Shown piece after piece: positions 57,698 through 64,000 of a stretch of 64,000 nucleotides of DNA. Below the pieces are notes generated by a model, which saw only the letters and a list, made by a program, of their open reading frames with translations, was not told where the DNA came from and ran no database searches. This stretch comes from Myxococcales bacterium (GTDB lineage: Bacteria > Myxococcota > Myxococcia > Myxococcales > Anaeromyxobacteraceae), in NCBI GenBank assembly GCA_021818285.1, contig JAKAEO010000001.1, forward strand, positions 1 to 64,000, in the 5' to 3' direction. How positions within the stretch are numbered: the stretch's first letter is position 1; each line of letters starts with the position of its first letter. Both the position numbers and the translations under genes were made by a program.

Positions 57698-58473
57698 CCC
57701 CCGGCTGGCTCGCCTCGCCGGCCGTCGCCGTCGTCCCCCTGCTGGTGCTGGTGGCCCTCTTCGCCGGGGGGATGGCGATCTTCGCCGTCCGGACCGCGCT
57801 GGGGAGGGGGCCGCGCACCGACCGGGTGGAGCGGCAGGGCGGCACGGTGGTGCTCGGCAAGTGGATCATGGAGTTCGGGCTGTGGATGTGGCGGCCGGCG
57901 GAGCGGGCGGCGGTCCGGCTCGGCATCCACCCCGACGCCATCTCCTGGAGCTCGCTGCTGCTGCAGCTGGCGGCCGGGCTGGCGCTGGCGCTGGGCGCCT
58001 TCGGCGCCGCCGGCTGGATGCTCACCCTCGGGGCGATCTGCGACGCGCTGGACGGGGCGGTGGCCCGCGCCCGGAACATGGCCTCTCCCTCCGGCGAGCT
58101 GCTCGACGCCGCGGTGGACCGCTGGGGCGAGACCGCCGTCTTCCTGGGCTACGCCTGGTACTACCGCGGCCTGTGGTGGGGCTTCCTCCTCTCCGGCGCG
58201 GCGCTGGCCGGCGCCTTCATGGTGAGCTACGCCCGGGCCAAGGGGGAGGCGGCGGGCGTCGACGCGAAGATGGGGCTGATGCAGCGCCACGAGCGCGCGG
58301 TGCTGCTCATCCTCTCGACCGTGGGCTCGGCGCTCTGGGACGCCGCGCGGCCGGCGGCCGGCTTCGCGCTCCACGCCCCGGTGCTGGTGGCGCTGGCCGC
58401 CATCGCCCTGCTCGCCAACCGCACCGGCTGGCAGCGGACCGCCTTCGCGCGGCGCGAGCTCGAGCGCCGATGA
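57694..58473 (+). CDS. CDP-alcohol phosphatidyltransferase (candidate phosphatidylinositol-phosphate synthase)
   Basis: A 259-residue membrane enzyme with the full CDP-alcohol motif D117-x2-D120-G-x2-A-R ... G134-x3-D138-x3-D142. About six helices are present. It starts at GTG overlapping the MlaC-like stop and overlaps GtrA by ATGA. In a cluster with inositol-phosphate synthase and a phosphatase, CDP-diacylglycerol plus inositol-phosphate is a likely reaction, but glycerol-phosphate or other alcohols are not excluded. Confidence 0.85.
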   Translation: MTPGWLASPAVAVVPLLVLVALFAGGMAIFAVRTALGRGPRTDRVERQGGTVVLGKWIMEFGLWMWRPAERAAVRLGIHPDAISWSSLLLQLAAGLALALGAFGAAGWMLTLGAICDALDGAVARARNMASPSGELLDAAVDRWGETAVFLGYAWYYRGLWWGFLLSGAALAGAFMVSYARAKGEAAGVDAKMGLMQRHERAVLLILSTVGSALWDAARPAAGFALHAPVLVALAAIALLANRTGWQRTAFARRELERR

Positions 58474-58916
58474 GCGGCGCACCGCGCCGCGGCCCGGCCG
58501 CCGAGGCCCTCCACTTCCTCCGCGCCAACCTCGCCTCGGGCGCGGCCACGGCGGTGGACTGGTCGGTGGTCACCGGCCTCATCTGGGCCGGGGCCCACTA
58601 CCTCGGCGCCGCCGCCTCCGGCGCCGTGGCCGGCGCGGTCACCGACTTCTCGCTGAAGCGCCACTGGGCCTTCGGCCGCGAGGCCAAGGGGCCGGCCCAC
58701 GCCGAGGGGCTGCGCTACCTGGCGGTGGCCGCCGCCTCGCTGGGCTGGAACCTCGCCGGCTCCTGGCTGCTGGTGTCGGTCCTCGGGCTCCCGCCGGTGG
58801 CCGGCGTCATCGCCGCCTCGGTGGCGGTGGGCTTCGCCTGGAACTACCCGCTCCACCGGCTCTGGGTCTTCCCGCACGCCCCCGGGGCGGGCGGTCCCGC
58901 GGGAGGGGCGCGGTGA
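58470..58916 (+). CDS. GtrA-family membrane protein
   Basis: A 148-residue protein with four helices and the GtrA pattern (FLRANLASGAATAVDWSVVT; SFAWNYPLHRLWVF-like end VGFAWNYPLHRLWVF). GtrA proteins are thought to flip polyprenyl-linked sugars or support cell-surface polysaccharide synthesis. It overlaps both neighbours (ATGA and GTGA), so it is made with the phosphatidyltransferase and HAD phosphatase. Confidence 0.85.
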   Translation: MSGAPRRGPAAEALHFLRANLASGAATAVDWSVVTGLIWAGAHYLGAAASGAVAGAVTDFSLKRHWAFGREAKGPAHAEGLRYLAVAAASLGWNLAGSWLLVSVLGLPPVAGVIAASVAVGFAWNYPLHRLWVFPHAPGAGGPAGGAR

Positions 58917-59587
58917 GCGGGCGCCCCTGGGCGGTGGTCTGCGACTTCGACGGCACGGCGACGGTCGAGGATCTCGCCGACGGCCTCTCCATCGCCTTCG
59001 CCGGGGCGGAGGCCTGGCACCGCGCCGAGGCGGAGTTCCAGGCGGGCGCCATCCCCTTCGAGGAGCTGCTGCGCCGCATCTTCGAGCCCATCCGGGCGAC
59101 GCCCGGGCAGCTGCGCGCCTTCGTGCGGGAGCACGGCCGCTTCCGGCCCGGCTTCGAGCGGCTGGTGCGCACCTGCCGGGAGCGGGCCATCCCCTTCACC
59201 CTGGTCTCGGGGGGGCTCGATCTCTACATCGAGCCGGCGCTGGAGCGGCTCCCGGCCGACGTCCGGGAAGGGCTGGAGCTCCGCGCCAACCACGCCGAGC
59301 GCACCGCCACCGGGCTGGCGCTCACCTTCCCGTGGAAGGACGCCCCCGGCTCCTGCGGCACCTGCGGCTCCTGCAAGGGGGCGGTGGTGAAGGCGCTGCA
59401 GGCCCGCGGCCACCGGGTGGTGGCGGTGGGCGACGGGAACGCCGACCGCTGCGCGGCGCGGGAGGCGGACCTGGTCTTCGCGCGCGGCCGGCTCCTCGAC
59501 TGGTGCCGGCGGGGCGGGCTCCCCTGCGAGCCCTTCGAGACCCTCGACACCGTGGCCGACCGGGTGGCCGCGCTCGGCACGGGGTGA
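58913..59587 (+). CDS. HAD-IB phosphatase (MtnX/SerB-like)
   Basis: A 224-residue HAD enzyme: VVCDFDGTATVED, TLVSGGLDLYIEP, and VVAVGDGNADRCAAREADLV. A CGTCGSCKG loop is a Cys-rich insertion seen in MtnX-like phosphatases. In this context it may dephosphorylate phosphatidylinositol-phosphate or a ceramide/sphinganine phosphate. It is the last gene of the plus-strand operon and converges with the PAP2 gene (4-base gap). Confidence 0.82.
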   Translation: MSGRPWAVVCDFDGTATVEDLADGLSIAFAGAEAWHRAEAEFQAGAIPFEELLRRIFEPIRATPGQLRAFVREHGRFRPGFERLVRTCRERAIPFTLVSGGLDLYIEPALERLPADVREGLELRANHAERTATGLALTFPWKDAPGSCGTCGSCKGAVVKALQARGHRVVAVGDGNADRCAAREADLVFARGRLLDWCRRGGLPCEPFETLDTVADRVAALGTG

Positions 59588-59591
59588 GCCG

Positions 59592-60518
59592 TCAGCGCGC
59601 GGCCCGGCGCCGCTCCAGGGCCTTCTCCAGCCCCCAGGCCGCCACCGCGTAGGCGACGCCCAGCAGGACGTCGAGCACGTAGTGGTGGTCGAGGTAGACG
59701 GCGGCGAAGGAGACGACCAGGAAGAGGCCCAGGCTGGCGGCGTCGAGCCAGCGCTTCCCGAGCTCCCGCCCGTAGAGCCAGGTGAGGAGCGGGTAGGCGA
59801 CGTGCAGCGAGGGGATGGCGCCGAAGACGTCGGCGCTGCGGCCGTAGAAGCCGGCGAACCAGGGGATGCCGGTGAGCGCGTCCCAGCGCGCCGCGCCGGC
59901 GGCCGAGGAGCGGGCCGCCATGTCGGCCGGCCCCAGGCCGTACCGGGCCACGTACCAGGGCGGGGCCGCCGGGTAGACGTAGTAGGTGGCGAAGCCCACC
60001 AGGTTCATGGCCAGGAAGGTCCAGCCGAAGCGGACCAGCACCCGGCGGGTCCGCTCCTCGCGGGCGAAGATCGCCAGCGCCGCCGCGAAGCCGATCGACC
60101 AGAAGACGTAGACGATGTAGGCGAGGCCGGTGATGAAGTCCACGACCGGCCAGTGGTGGCGGGCGAACCACTCGTTGGGGGTGAGCGGCCCCTCCGGCGT
60201 GGAGATGGCGAAGAAGCGCCGGTCGAAGGCGTAGGGCTCCGCCACGTGGACGTGGAGGTGGCGCACCAGCGGCTCGGTGAGGTGGGTGAGGTCGTAGACG
60301 ACGCCGAAGATCAGGAAGGGCAGCAGCCCGGCCAGCACCCGGCGGGTGGCGTCGCTCCAGGCGGCGAGCGCCAGCGCCAGCCCGGCCACCAGGAACTGCT
60401 CGGGCCGGTTCCCGCTGGTGAGCCCCATCACCGCGAGGTAGGCCCCGAGCCCCGCCGCGTAGGCGAGGAGCAGCCGCCGCGGGGCGGCGCGGAGCCGCTG
60501 CCCGAGGGTGGGACGCAC
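59592..60518 (-). CDS. PAP2-superfamily enzyme resembling Aur1 inositol-phosphorylceramide synthase
   Basis: A 308-residue protein with about six to eight helices. Active-site blocks: TYYVYPAAPPWYV, GAIPSLHVAYPLLTWLYG (H239) and YLDHHYVLDVLLG (H279, D283). H-x3-D spacing and the IPSLH block match the PAP2_3/Aur1 branch, which transfers phosphoinositol from phosphatidylinositol to ceramide in fungi. The neighbouring inositol-phosphate synthase supports this. A plain lipid-phosphate phosphatase is the alternative. Confidence 0.82.
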   Translation of the reverse strand: MRPTLGQRLRAAPRRLLLAYAAGLGAYLAVMGLTSGNRPEQFLVAGLALALAAWSDATRRVLAGLLPFLIFGVVYDLTHLTEPLVRHLHVHVAEPYAFDRRFFAISTPEGPLTPNEWFARHHWPVVDFITGLAYIVYVFWSIGFAAALAIFAREERTRRVLVRFGWTFLAMNLVGFATYYVYPAAPPWYVARYGLGPADMAARSSAAGAARWDALTGIPWFAGFYGRSADVFGAIPSLHVAYPLLTWLYGRELGKRWLDAASLGLFLVVSFAAVYLDHHYVLDVLLGVAYAVAAWGLEKALERRRAAR

Positions 60519-60530
60519 CGCCCGGTCCCG

Positions 60531-61835
60531 TCAGCCGACGGCGCTCTCGGCGGCCGCCGAGGCGCCGCGGGCGTAGCGGGCCAGCTGGCGGTGCAGGATG
60601 GTCTGCTGGGCGAAGAGGTCGTGGACCGCGGCGCGGCCCGGCGCCGTCACCGGGCTCTTGAAGAAGAAGGAGAGCCACTCCAGCGGCCCCTTCTCCCCCG
60701 CCCGCTGCGCCAGGTCGGTCAGCAGCGCCAGGTCGAGCACCAGCGGCGCCGCCAGGATCGAGTCCCGGCACTGGAAGTTCACCTTGATCTGCATCGGGTA
60801 GCCGAGCCACCCGAAGATGTCGATGGCGTCCCAGCCTTCCTTGTTGTCCCCGCGCGGCGGGTAGTAGTGGATGGTCACCTTGTGCTCGACCTCGCCGTAG
60901 AGCTCCGGGTGGCGTCCGGCGTCGAGGATCTCGTCGAGCACGCCGAGCTTCGAGACCTCCTTGGTCCGGAAGGCGTCCTCGTCGTCCAGCACCTGGCCGT
61001 CGCGGTTCCCCAGGATGTTGGTGGAGAACCAGCCCTCCAGCCCGAGCAGGCGCGCCGAGAGCATGGGGGCGATGGTGGTCTTCATCAGCGTCTGGCCGGT
61101 CTTGAAGTCCTTGCCGCCGGTCGGGACCCCCTCGCGGTCGGCCAGCTCGCGCAGCGCCGGGACGTCGGCCGAGAGGTTGGGCGCGCCGTTCAGGAAGGGC
61201 AGCCGGCTCTTCAGCGCCGCCCAGGCGTAGACCATGCTGGGCGCGATGGTGGGGTCGTCCCGGTCGAGCGCCGCCTCGAAGGACTTCAGGCTCTGGTGGG
61301 CCGGCCCCGGCAGGGCGTACACCTCGGTGGAGCCGGTCCAGACCACCACGCCGCGGCCGCAGCGGTTCCGCTCCAGGAAGCCGGCCATGTCGGCGCGCAG
61401 CGCCTCGGCCCGCGCCCGCAGCGACCCGCGCTTCACGTTGGGGCCGTCGAGCCGCCGCACCCAGGCCGGGTCGAAGACCGCCGGCATCGGCCGCACCGCC
61501 TCCAGCGCCGGCCGGATGGGCTCGAGCAGCCGGGCGTCGATGACCCCGGCCCGCCGCGCCGCCTGGTAGGCGTCGTCGGGGATGGGGTCCCAGCCGCCGA
61601 AGACCAGGTCGTCGAGGGAGGCCAGCGGCAGGGCGTCGGCGAGGCGGGCCCCGGGCCGTCCCTCCTCGTCCCGCAGGTGACCGAGCTGGGTGAGCGAGCC
61701 GATCGGCTTCGCCAGCTGGCGCTTCACCGCCTCCACGCCGGCGATGGCGGTGGTGGCGACGGCGCCCATGCCGGGGAGCAGGACCGCGAGCCGCTCTCCC
61801 CCACGGACGGGACGCAACGGGGTGGATTTCACCAT
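60531..61835 (-). CDS. ino1: myo-Inositol-phosphate synthase
   Basis: A 434-residue NAD-dependent enzyme of the Ino1 family: TSL-type start LLPGMGAVATTAIAGVEA (NAD), GGKDFKTGQTLMKT, NILGNRDGQVLDDEDAFRTK and FFFKSPV. It turns glucose-6-phosphate into inositol-3-phosphate, the headgroup source for inositol lipids. It is co-directional with the PAP2 gene (12-base gap). Bacterial Ino1 is uncommon outside actinobacteria, Bacteroidota and some myxobacteria. Confidence 0.93.
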   Translation of the reverse strand: MVKSTPLRPVRGGERLAVLLPGMGAVATTAIAGVEAVKRQLAKPIGSLTQLGHLRDEEGRPGARLADALPLASLDDLVFGGWDPIPDDAYQAARRAGVIDARLLEPIRPALEAVRPMPAVFDPAWVRRLDGPNVKRGSLRARAEALRADMAGFLERNRCGRGVVVWTGSTEVYALPGPAHQSLKSFEAALDRDDPTIAPSMVYAWAALKSRLPFLNGAPNLSADVPALRELADREGVPTGGKDFKTGQTLMKTTIAPMLSARLLGLEGWFSTNILGNRDGQVLDDEDAFRTKEVSKLGVLDEILDAGRHPELYGEVEHKVTIHYYPPRGDNKEGWDAIDIFGWLGYPMQIKVNFQCRDSILAAPLVLDLALLTDLAQRAGEKGPLEWLSFFFKSPVTAPGRAAVHDLFAQQTILHRQLARYARGASAAAESAVG

Positions 61836-62009
61836 TTGGGATCGTCCTCGGCTGGGAAGCGCGCCCGGGTCGCCGACGCCACCGTGTCCGGAACCGGCCC
61901 GCGCTCGTGGGAGCCACTCGCGGGGCGGTCGGTTCCGGCTCCGACACCGTCACGGCACGGGGCCGTTTCCAGAACGTCTAACGCAAGAGGCCATCGAGCG
62001 AAAGCACAA

Positions 62010-62627
62010 TCATCGTGGCCCGGACGAGGGAGTGGCGCCGCGCGGCCTCGGCGCGCGGGCGTGGGTCGCGAAGACCAGGTCCCAGAGCGGCGTGGTGACG
62101 CCGTAGAGCCGGCCAGGGCTCCCGAAGTGGTGCAGCAGGTGATTTCGGCGCTGGAGGCGGCCGAGCGCGGTCCGGGGGCGGTGGTGGTGGATGGCGTAGT
62201 GGGTGAGGTCGTACCAGAGGTAGCCGGCGAGCAGGCCGGCGAAGACCGGGGGGAACCAGGCGGGCCCGAGGGCCGCGCGCGCGGGCAGGGCGAGTGCGGC
62301 GCCGAGCGCCATCGAGACCACCGGCGGCATCACCAGGCGGTCGGGGTCGTGCGGGTAGTCGTGGTGGACGCCGTGGATCAGCCAGGCGACGTCCCGCTGA
62401 AGCTCCGAGCCGGGGTCCGGCTCGAAGTGGAACACCCAGCGGTGCAGCAGGTACTCGAGGAGGGTCCAGGCGGCGAGCCCCGCGGCCGCGCCGGCCGCGA
62501 CCCCGGCCGCCGGCAGGGCGAGCGACGCACGCACCAGGAGCCAGGCGATGACCGGGACCCAGATCGCCACCACCTGCCAGGGCTTCACCCGGGAGAGGTA
62601 GCGCTCGACGCCGTCGGGGCCGAACAT
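62010..62627 (-). CDS. Fatty-acid/sphingolipid hydroxylase
   Basis: A 205-residue di-iron membrane enzyme with His boxes LLHRWVFH (61-67), HGVHHDYPHD (85-94), HYAIHHH (143-149) and NHLLHHF (162-168), the pattern of Scs7/FA2H ceramide 2-hydroxylases. The N-terminal cytochrome b5 domain of the eukaryotic enzymes is absent. It lies divergent from serine palmitoyltransferase (287-base gap) and upstream of ino1, so it probably acts on sphingolipid acyl chains. It needs oxygen. Confidence 0.88.
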   Translation of the reverse strand: MFGPDGVERYLSRVKPWQVVAIWVPVIAWLLVRASLALPAAGVAAGAAAGLAAWTLLEYLLHRWVFHFEPDPGSELQRDVAWLIHGVHHDYPHDPDRLVMPPVVSMALGAALALPARAALGPAWFPPVFAGLLAGYLWYDLTHYAIHHHRPRTALGRLQRRNHLLHHFGSPGRLYGVTTPLWDLVFATHARAPRPRGATPSSGPR

Positions 62628-62914
62628 GCGCGGGCTGCCCCGCCGAGGGGGGCGCGCGACCGTTCGTGGAAGAAGCCAGAAGATGGAAGCACCTCCGCGA
62701 TCGCGGGGGGATTAACGGGGCGGCGGCGCCGCCGCCCGGCCACCGGCGGGCCGGCCGCGCGGTGACCGCGGGTGTGCGTCCCGCTTGAGATCCCGCCCTC
62801 CCGCCGTTAGGGGAGTGCGACGATGCGCGCCAGCGCACGCCCCCCGCCGAGGACGTACGCTCGCGCCGGGCTCCTCGAGGGCCGGAACCGAACCCCGTTC
62901 ACGGGAGAGGGTCG

Positions 62915-64000
62915 ATGAGGGACCTGTTCGACAAGTGCGCGTCGTGGAAGGAAGTCCAGGTCGTCAAGCTGGCCGGACGCTACCCGTACTACCGCGTCAT
63001 CGACGAGACGGACGGCACCGAGGTCGTCGTCGACGGCAAGCGGCTCATCATGGCCTGCTCCAACAACTACCTGGGGCTGGCCAACGACCCGCGCGTGCGG
63101 GAGGCCGCGGCCGAGGCGGCCCGGACCTGGGGGGCCTCCACCTGCGGCTCCCGCCTCCTGAACGGCACCTTGCGGCTCCACGACGAGCTGGACCGGCGGC
63201 TGGCCCGCTTCCTCGGCAAGGAGGCGGCGGTGGTCTTCCCCACCGGCTTCCAGGCCAACGTCGGCGCCATCGACTCGCTGGTGCTCCGGCACGACCTGGT
63301 GATCGCCGACCGGATGGTCCACGCCTCGCTGGTGGAGGGGATGAACGCCTCGCTGGGCCGGACGCGCCGCTTCGGCCACAACGACGTGGAGGACCTGGAG
63401 CGGATCCTGGCCGCCGCCGAGCCCGAGGCCGGGAAGCTGGTGGTGGTGGACGGCGTCTACTCGATGGAGGGGGACCTGGCCAACCTCCCGGCCATCGTGG
63501 CGCTGAAGAACCGGTACGGCGCGCGGCTGATGGTGGACGAGGCCCACGGCTTCGGCGTGCTGGGGGCCGGCGGGCGCGGCGCCGCCGAGCACTTCGGCGT
63601 CGCCGGCGAGGTGGACCTGGTGATGGCCACCTTCTCCAAGTCGCTCGGCTCCATCGGCGGCGTCATCGCCGGCCGCGCCGACGTGGTGAACTGGATCAAG
63701 CACAAGGCCCGGCCGCTGGTCTTCTCGGCCTCGATGACCCCGCCCATGGCTGCGGCGGCGCTGAAGGCGCTGGAGATCATCGAGCAGGAGCCGGAGCGGC
63801 GCGAGCGGCTCTGGGACATCTCCGAGCGGGTCCACCGCGAGCTGCGGGCCATGGGCTTCGACACCGAGCCCTCGGTCACCCCCATCGTGCCCATCGTCCT
63901 CGGCGACCAGGTGCTGGCCTTCGACTACTGGCGGCGGCTCACCGAGGCCGGGATCTTCGCCAGCCCGGTGGTGAAGCCGGCCGCCGAGAAGGAGCTGGTG
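62915..64000 (+). CDS. spt: Serine palmitoyltransferase (partial, cut by the right edge)
   Basis: The 362 codons seen belong to an alpha-oxoamine synthase. Asn/Tyr region MACSNNYLGLANDPRVREAA, GSRLLNGTLRLHDELD, VVFPTGFQANVGA, DEAHGFGVLG and PLP Lys242 in TFSKSLGSIGG. The start SWKEVQVVKLAGRYPYYRVI matches serine palmitoyltransferases rather than BioF or KBL. It condenses serine and an acyl thioester to 3-ketosphinganine, the first step of sphingolipid synthesis. GGGAGAGG precedes the ATG. The C-terminal about 35 residues lie outside. Confidence 0.9.
   Translation, partial: MRDLFDKCASWKEVQVVKLAGRYPYYRVIDETDGTEVVVDGKRLIMACSNNYLGLANDPRVREAAAEAARTWGASTCGSRLLNGTLRLHDELDRRLARFLGKEAAVVFPTGFQANVGAIDSLVLRHDLVIADRMVHASLVEGMNASLGRTRRFGHNDVEDLERILAAAEPEAGKLVVVDGVYSMEGDLANLPAIVALKNRYGARLMVDEAHGFGVLGAGGRGAAEHFGVAGEVDLVMATFSKSLGSIGGVIAGRADVVNWIKHKARPLVFSASMTPPMAAAALKALEIIEQEPERRERLWDISERVHRELRAMGFDTEPSVTPIVPIVLGDQVLAFDYWRRLTEAGIFASPVVKPAAEKELV

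Noticed and set aside
61900-61990. Third copy of the GGAAACGGC block upstream of ino1
   Set aside because: GGAAACGGC also occurs here in reverse complement, but the CTTCACGAT block is absent at the 23-base spacing, so it is probably chance.
59682-62765. 1027-residue plus-strand frame
   Set aside because: It is antisense to the Aur1-like, ino1 and hydroxylase genes, all of which have intact active sites.

Overview
The window is very G+C-rich double-stranded DNA with tightly packed genes, many sharing ATGA, GTGA or TTGA start/stop overlaps. The mix of genes (serine palmitoyltransferase with inositol-lipid genes, a Cys-rich OmpA lipoprotein, Acr3/ArsP arsenic genes, and envelope two-component plus HtrA genes) suggests a myxobacterium, most likely Anaeromyxobacter-like (Myxococcota). 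This is inferred from gene content and base composition; no rRNA or other marker gene is present. No rRNA, complete tRNA or CRISPR array was found.

Left part, 1-10.4 kb, is an accessory island that looks less G+C-rich than the rest. A minus-strand operon of four small coupled genes (HTH and zinc-finger proteins) runs off the left edge. At 1681-1752 lies the 3' end of a tRNA-Pro gene followed by a terminator-like hairpin, best read as an attachment-site scar. Next come a ParD-like/zeta-like toxin-antitoxin pair behind a perfect operator, a SNF2 helicase with two SWIM zinc motifs, a TPR protein, a SEC-C protein, a 42-residue coupled ORF, and an AbiEi/AbiEii pair with its own promoter and operator. 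Imperfect direct repeats near 1.8 and 10.3 kb bracket this cargo.

10.4-21.4 kb: glpD, divergent from a nine-gene operon (TetR, LivG, LivF, LivK, LivH, LivM, acyl-CoA dehydrogenase, zinc-less MDR reductase, acyl-CoA ligase). It looks like uptake and CoA-dependent catabolism of an unknown small carboxylic acid.

21.4-28.3 kb: two paralogous aldo/keto reductases, a cinnamyl-alcohol-type dehydrogenase, a LysR regulator and a RibD-like reductase, tied together by a shared two-part upstream motif, plus a DUF4034 TPR protein.

28.4-45.3 kb: an arsenic operon (arsR-acr3-arsP-like-thioredoxin), a thioesterase, an alcohol dehydrogenase, a P-type proton-ATPase-like pump, an htrA-response regulator-kinase set behind a PmrA-like box, an ArsM-like methyltransferase, a trehalose operon (otsA-otsB-marR) whose OtsA carries an unusual membrane-anchored extracytoplasmic domain, and a Cys-rich OmpA lipoprotein.

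45.3-50.7 kb: glucan/trehalose genes (malQ, a GT81-like glycosyltransferase, a mechanosensitive-channel-like protein, treS).

50.7-64 kb: the most striking region. It holds an RND exporter, a Gfo/Idh oxidoreductase, a class III aminotransferase, a TolC-like protein, an MlaC/HpnM-like lipid carrier, a CDP-alcohol phosphatidyltransferase, GtrA, a HAD phosphatase, an Aur1-like PAP2 enzyme, myo-inositol-phosphate synthase, a fatty acid/sphingolipid hydroxylase and serine palmitoyltransferase (cut by the right edge). Together they could form a eukaryote-like, phosphatidylinositol-dependent inositol-phosphorylceramide pathway with its own envelope transport system.
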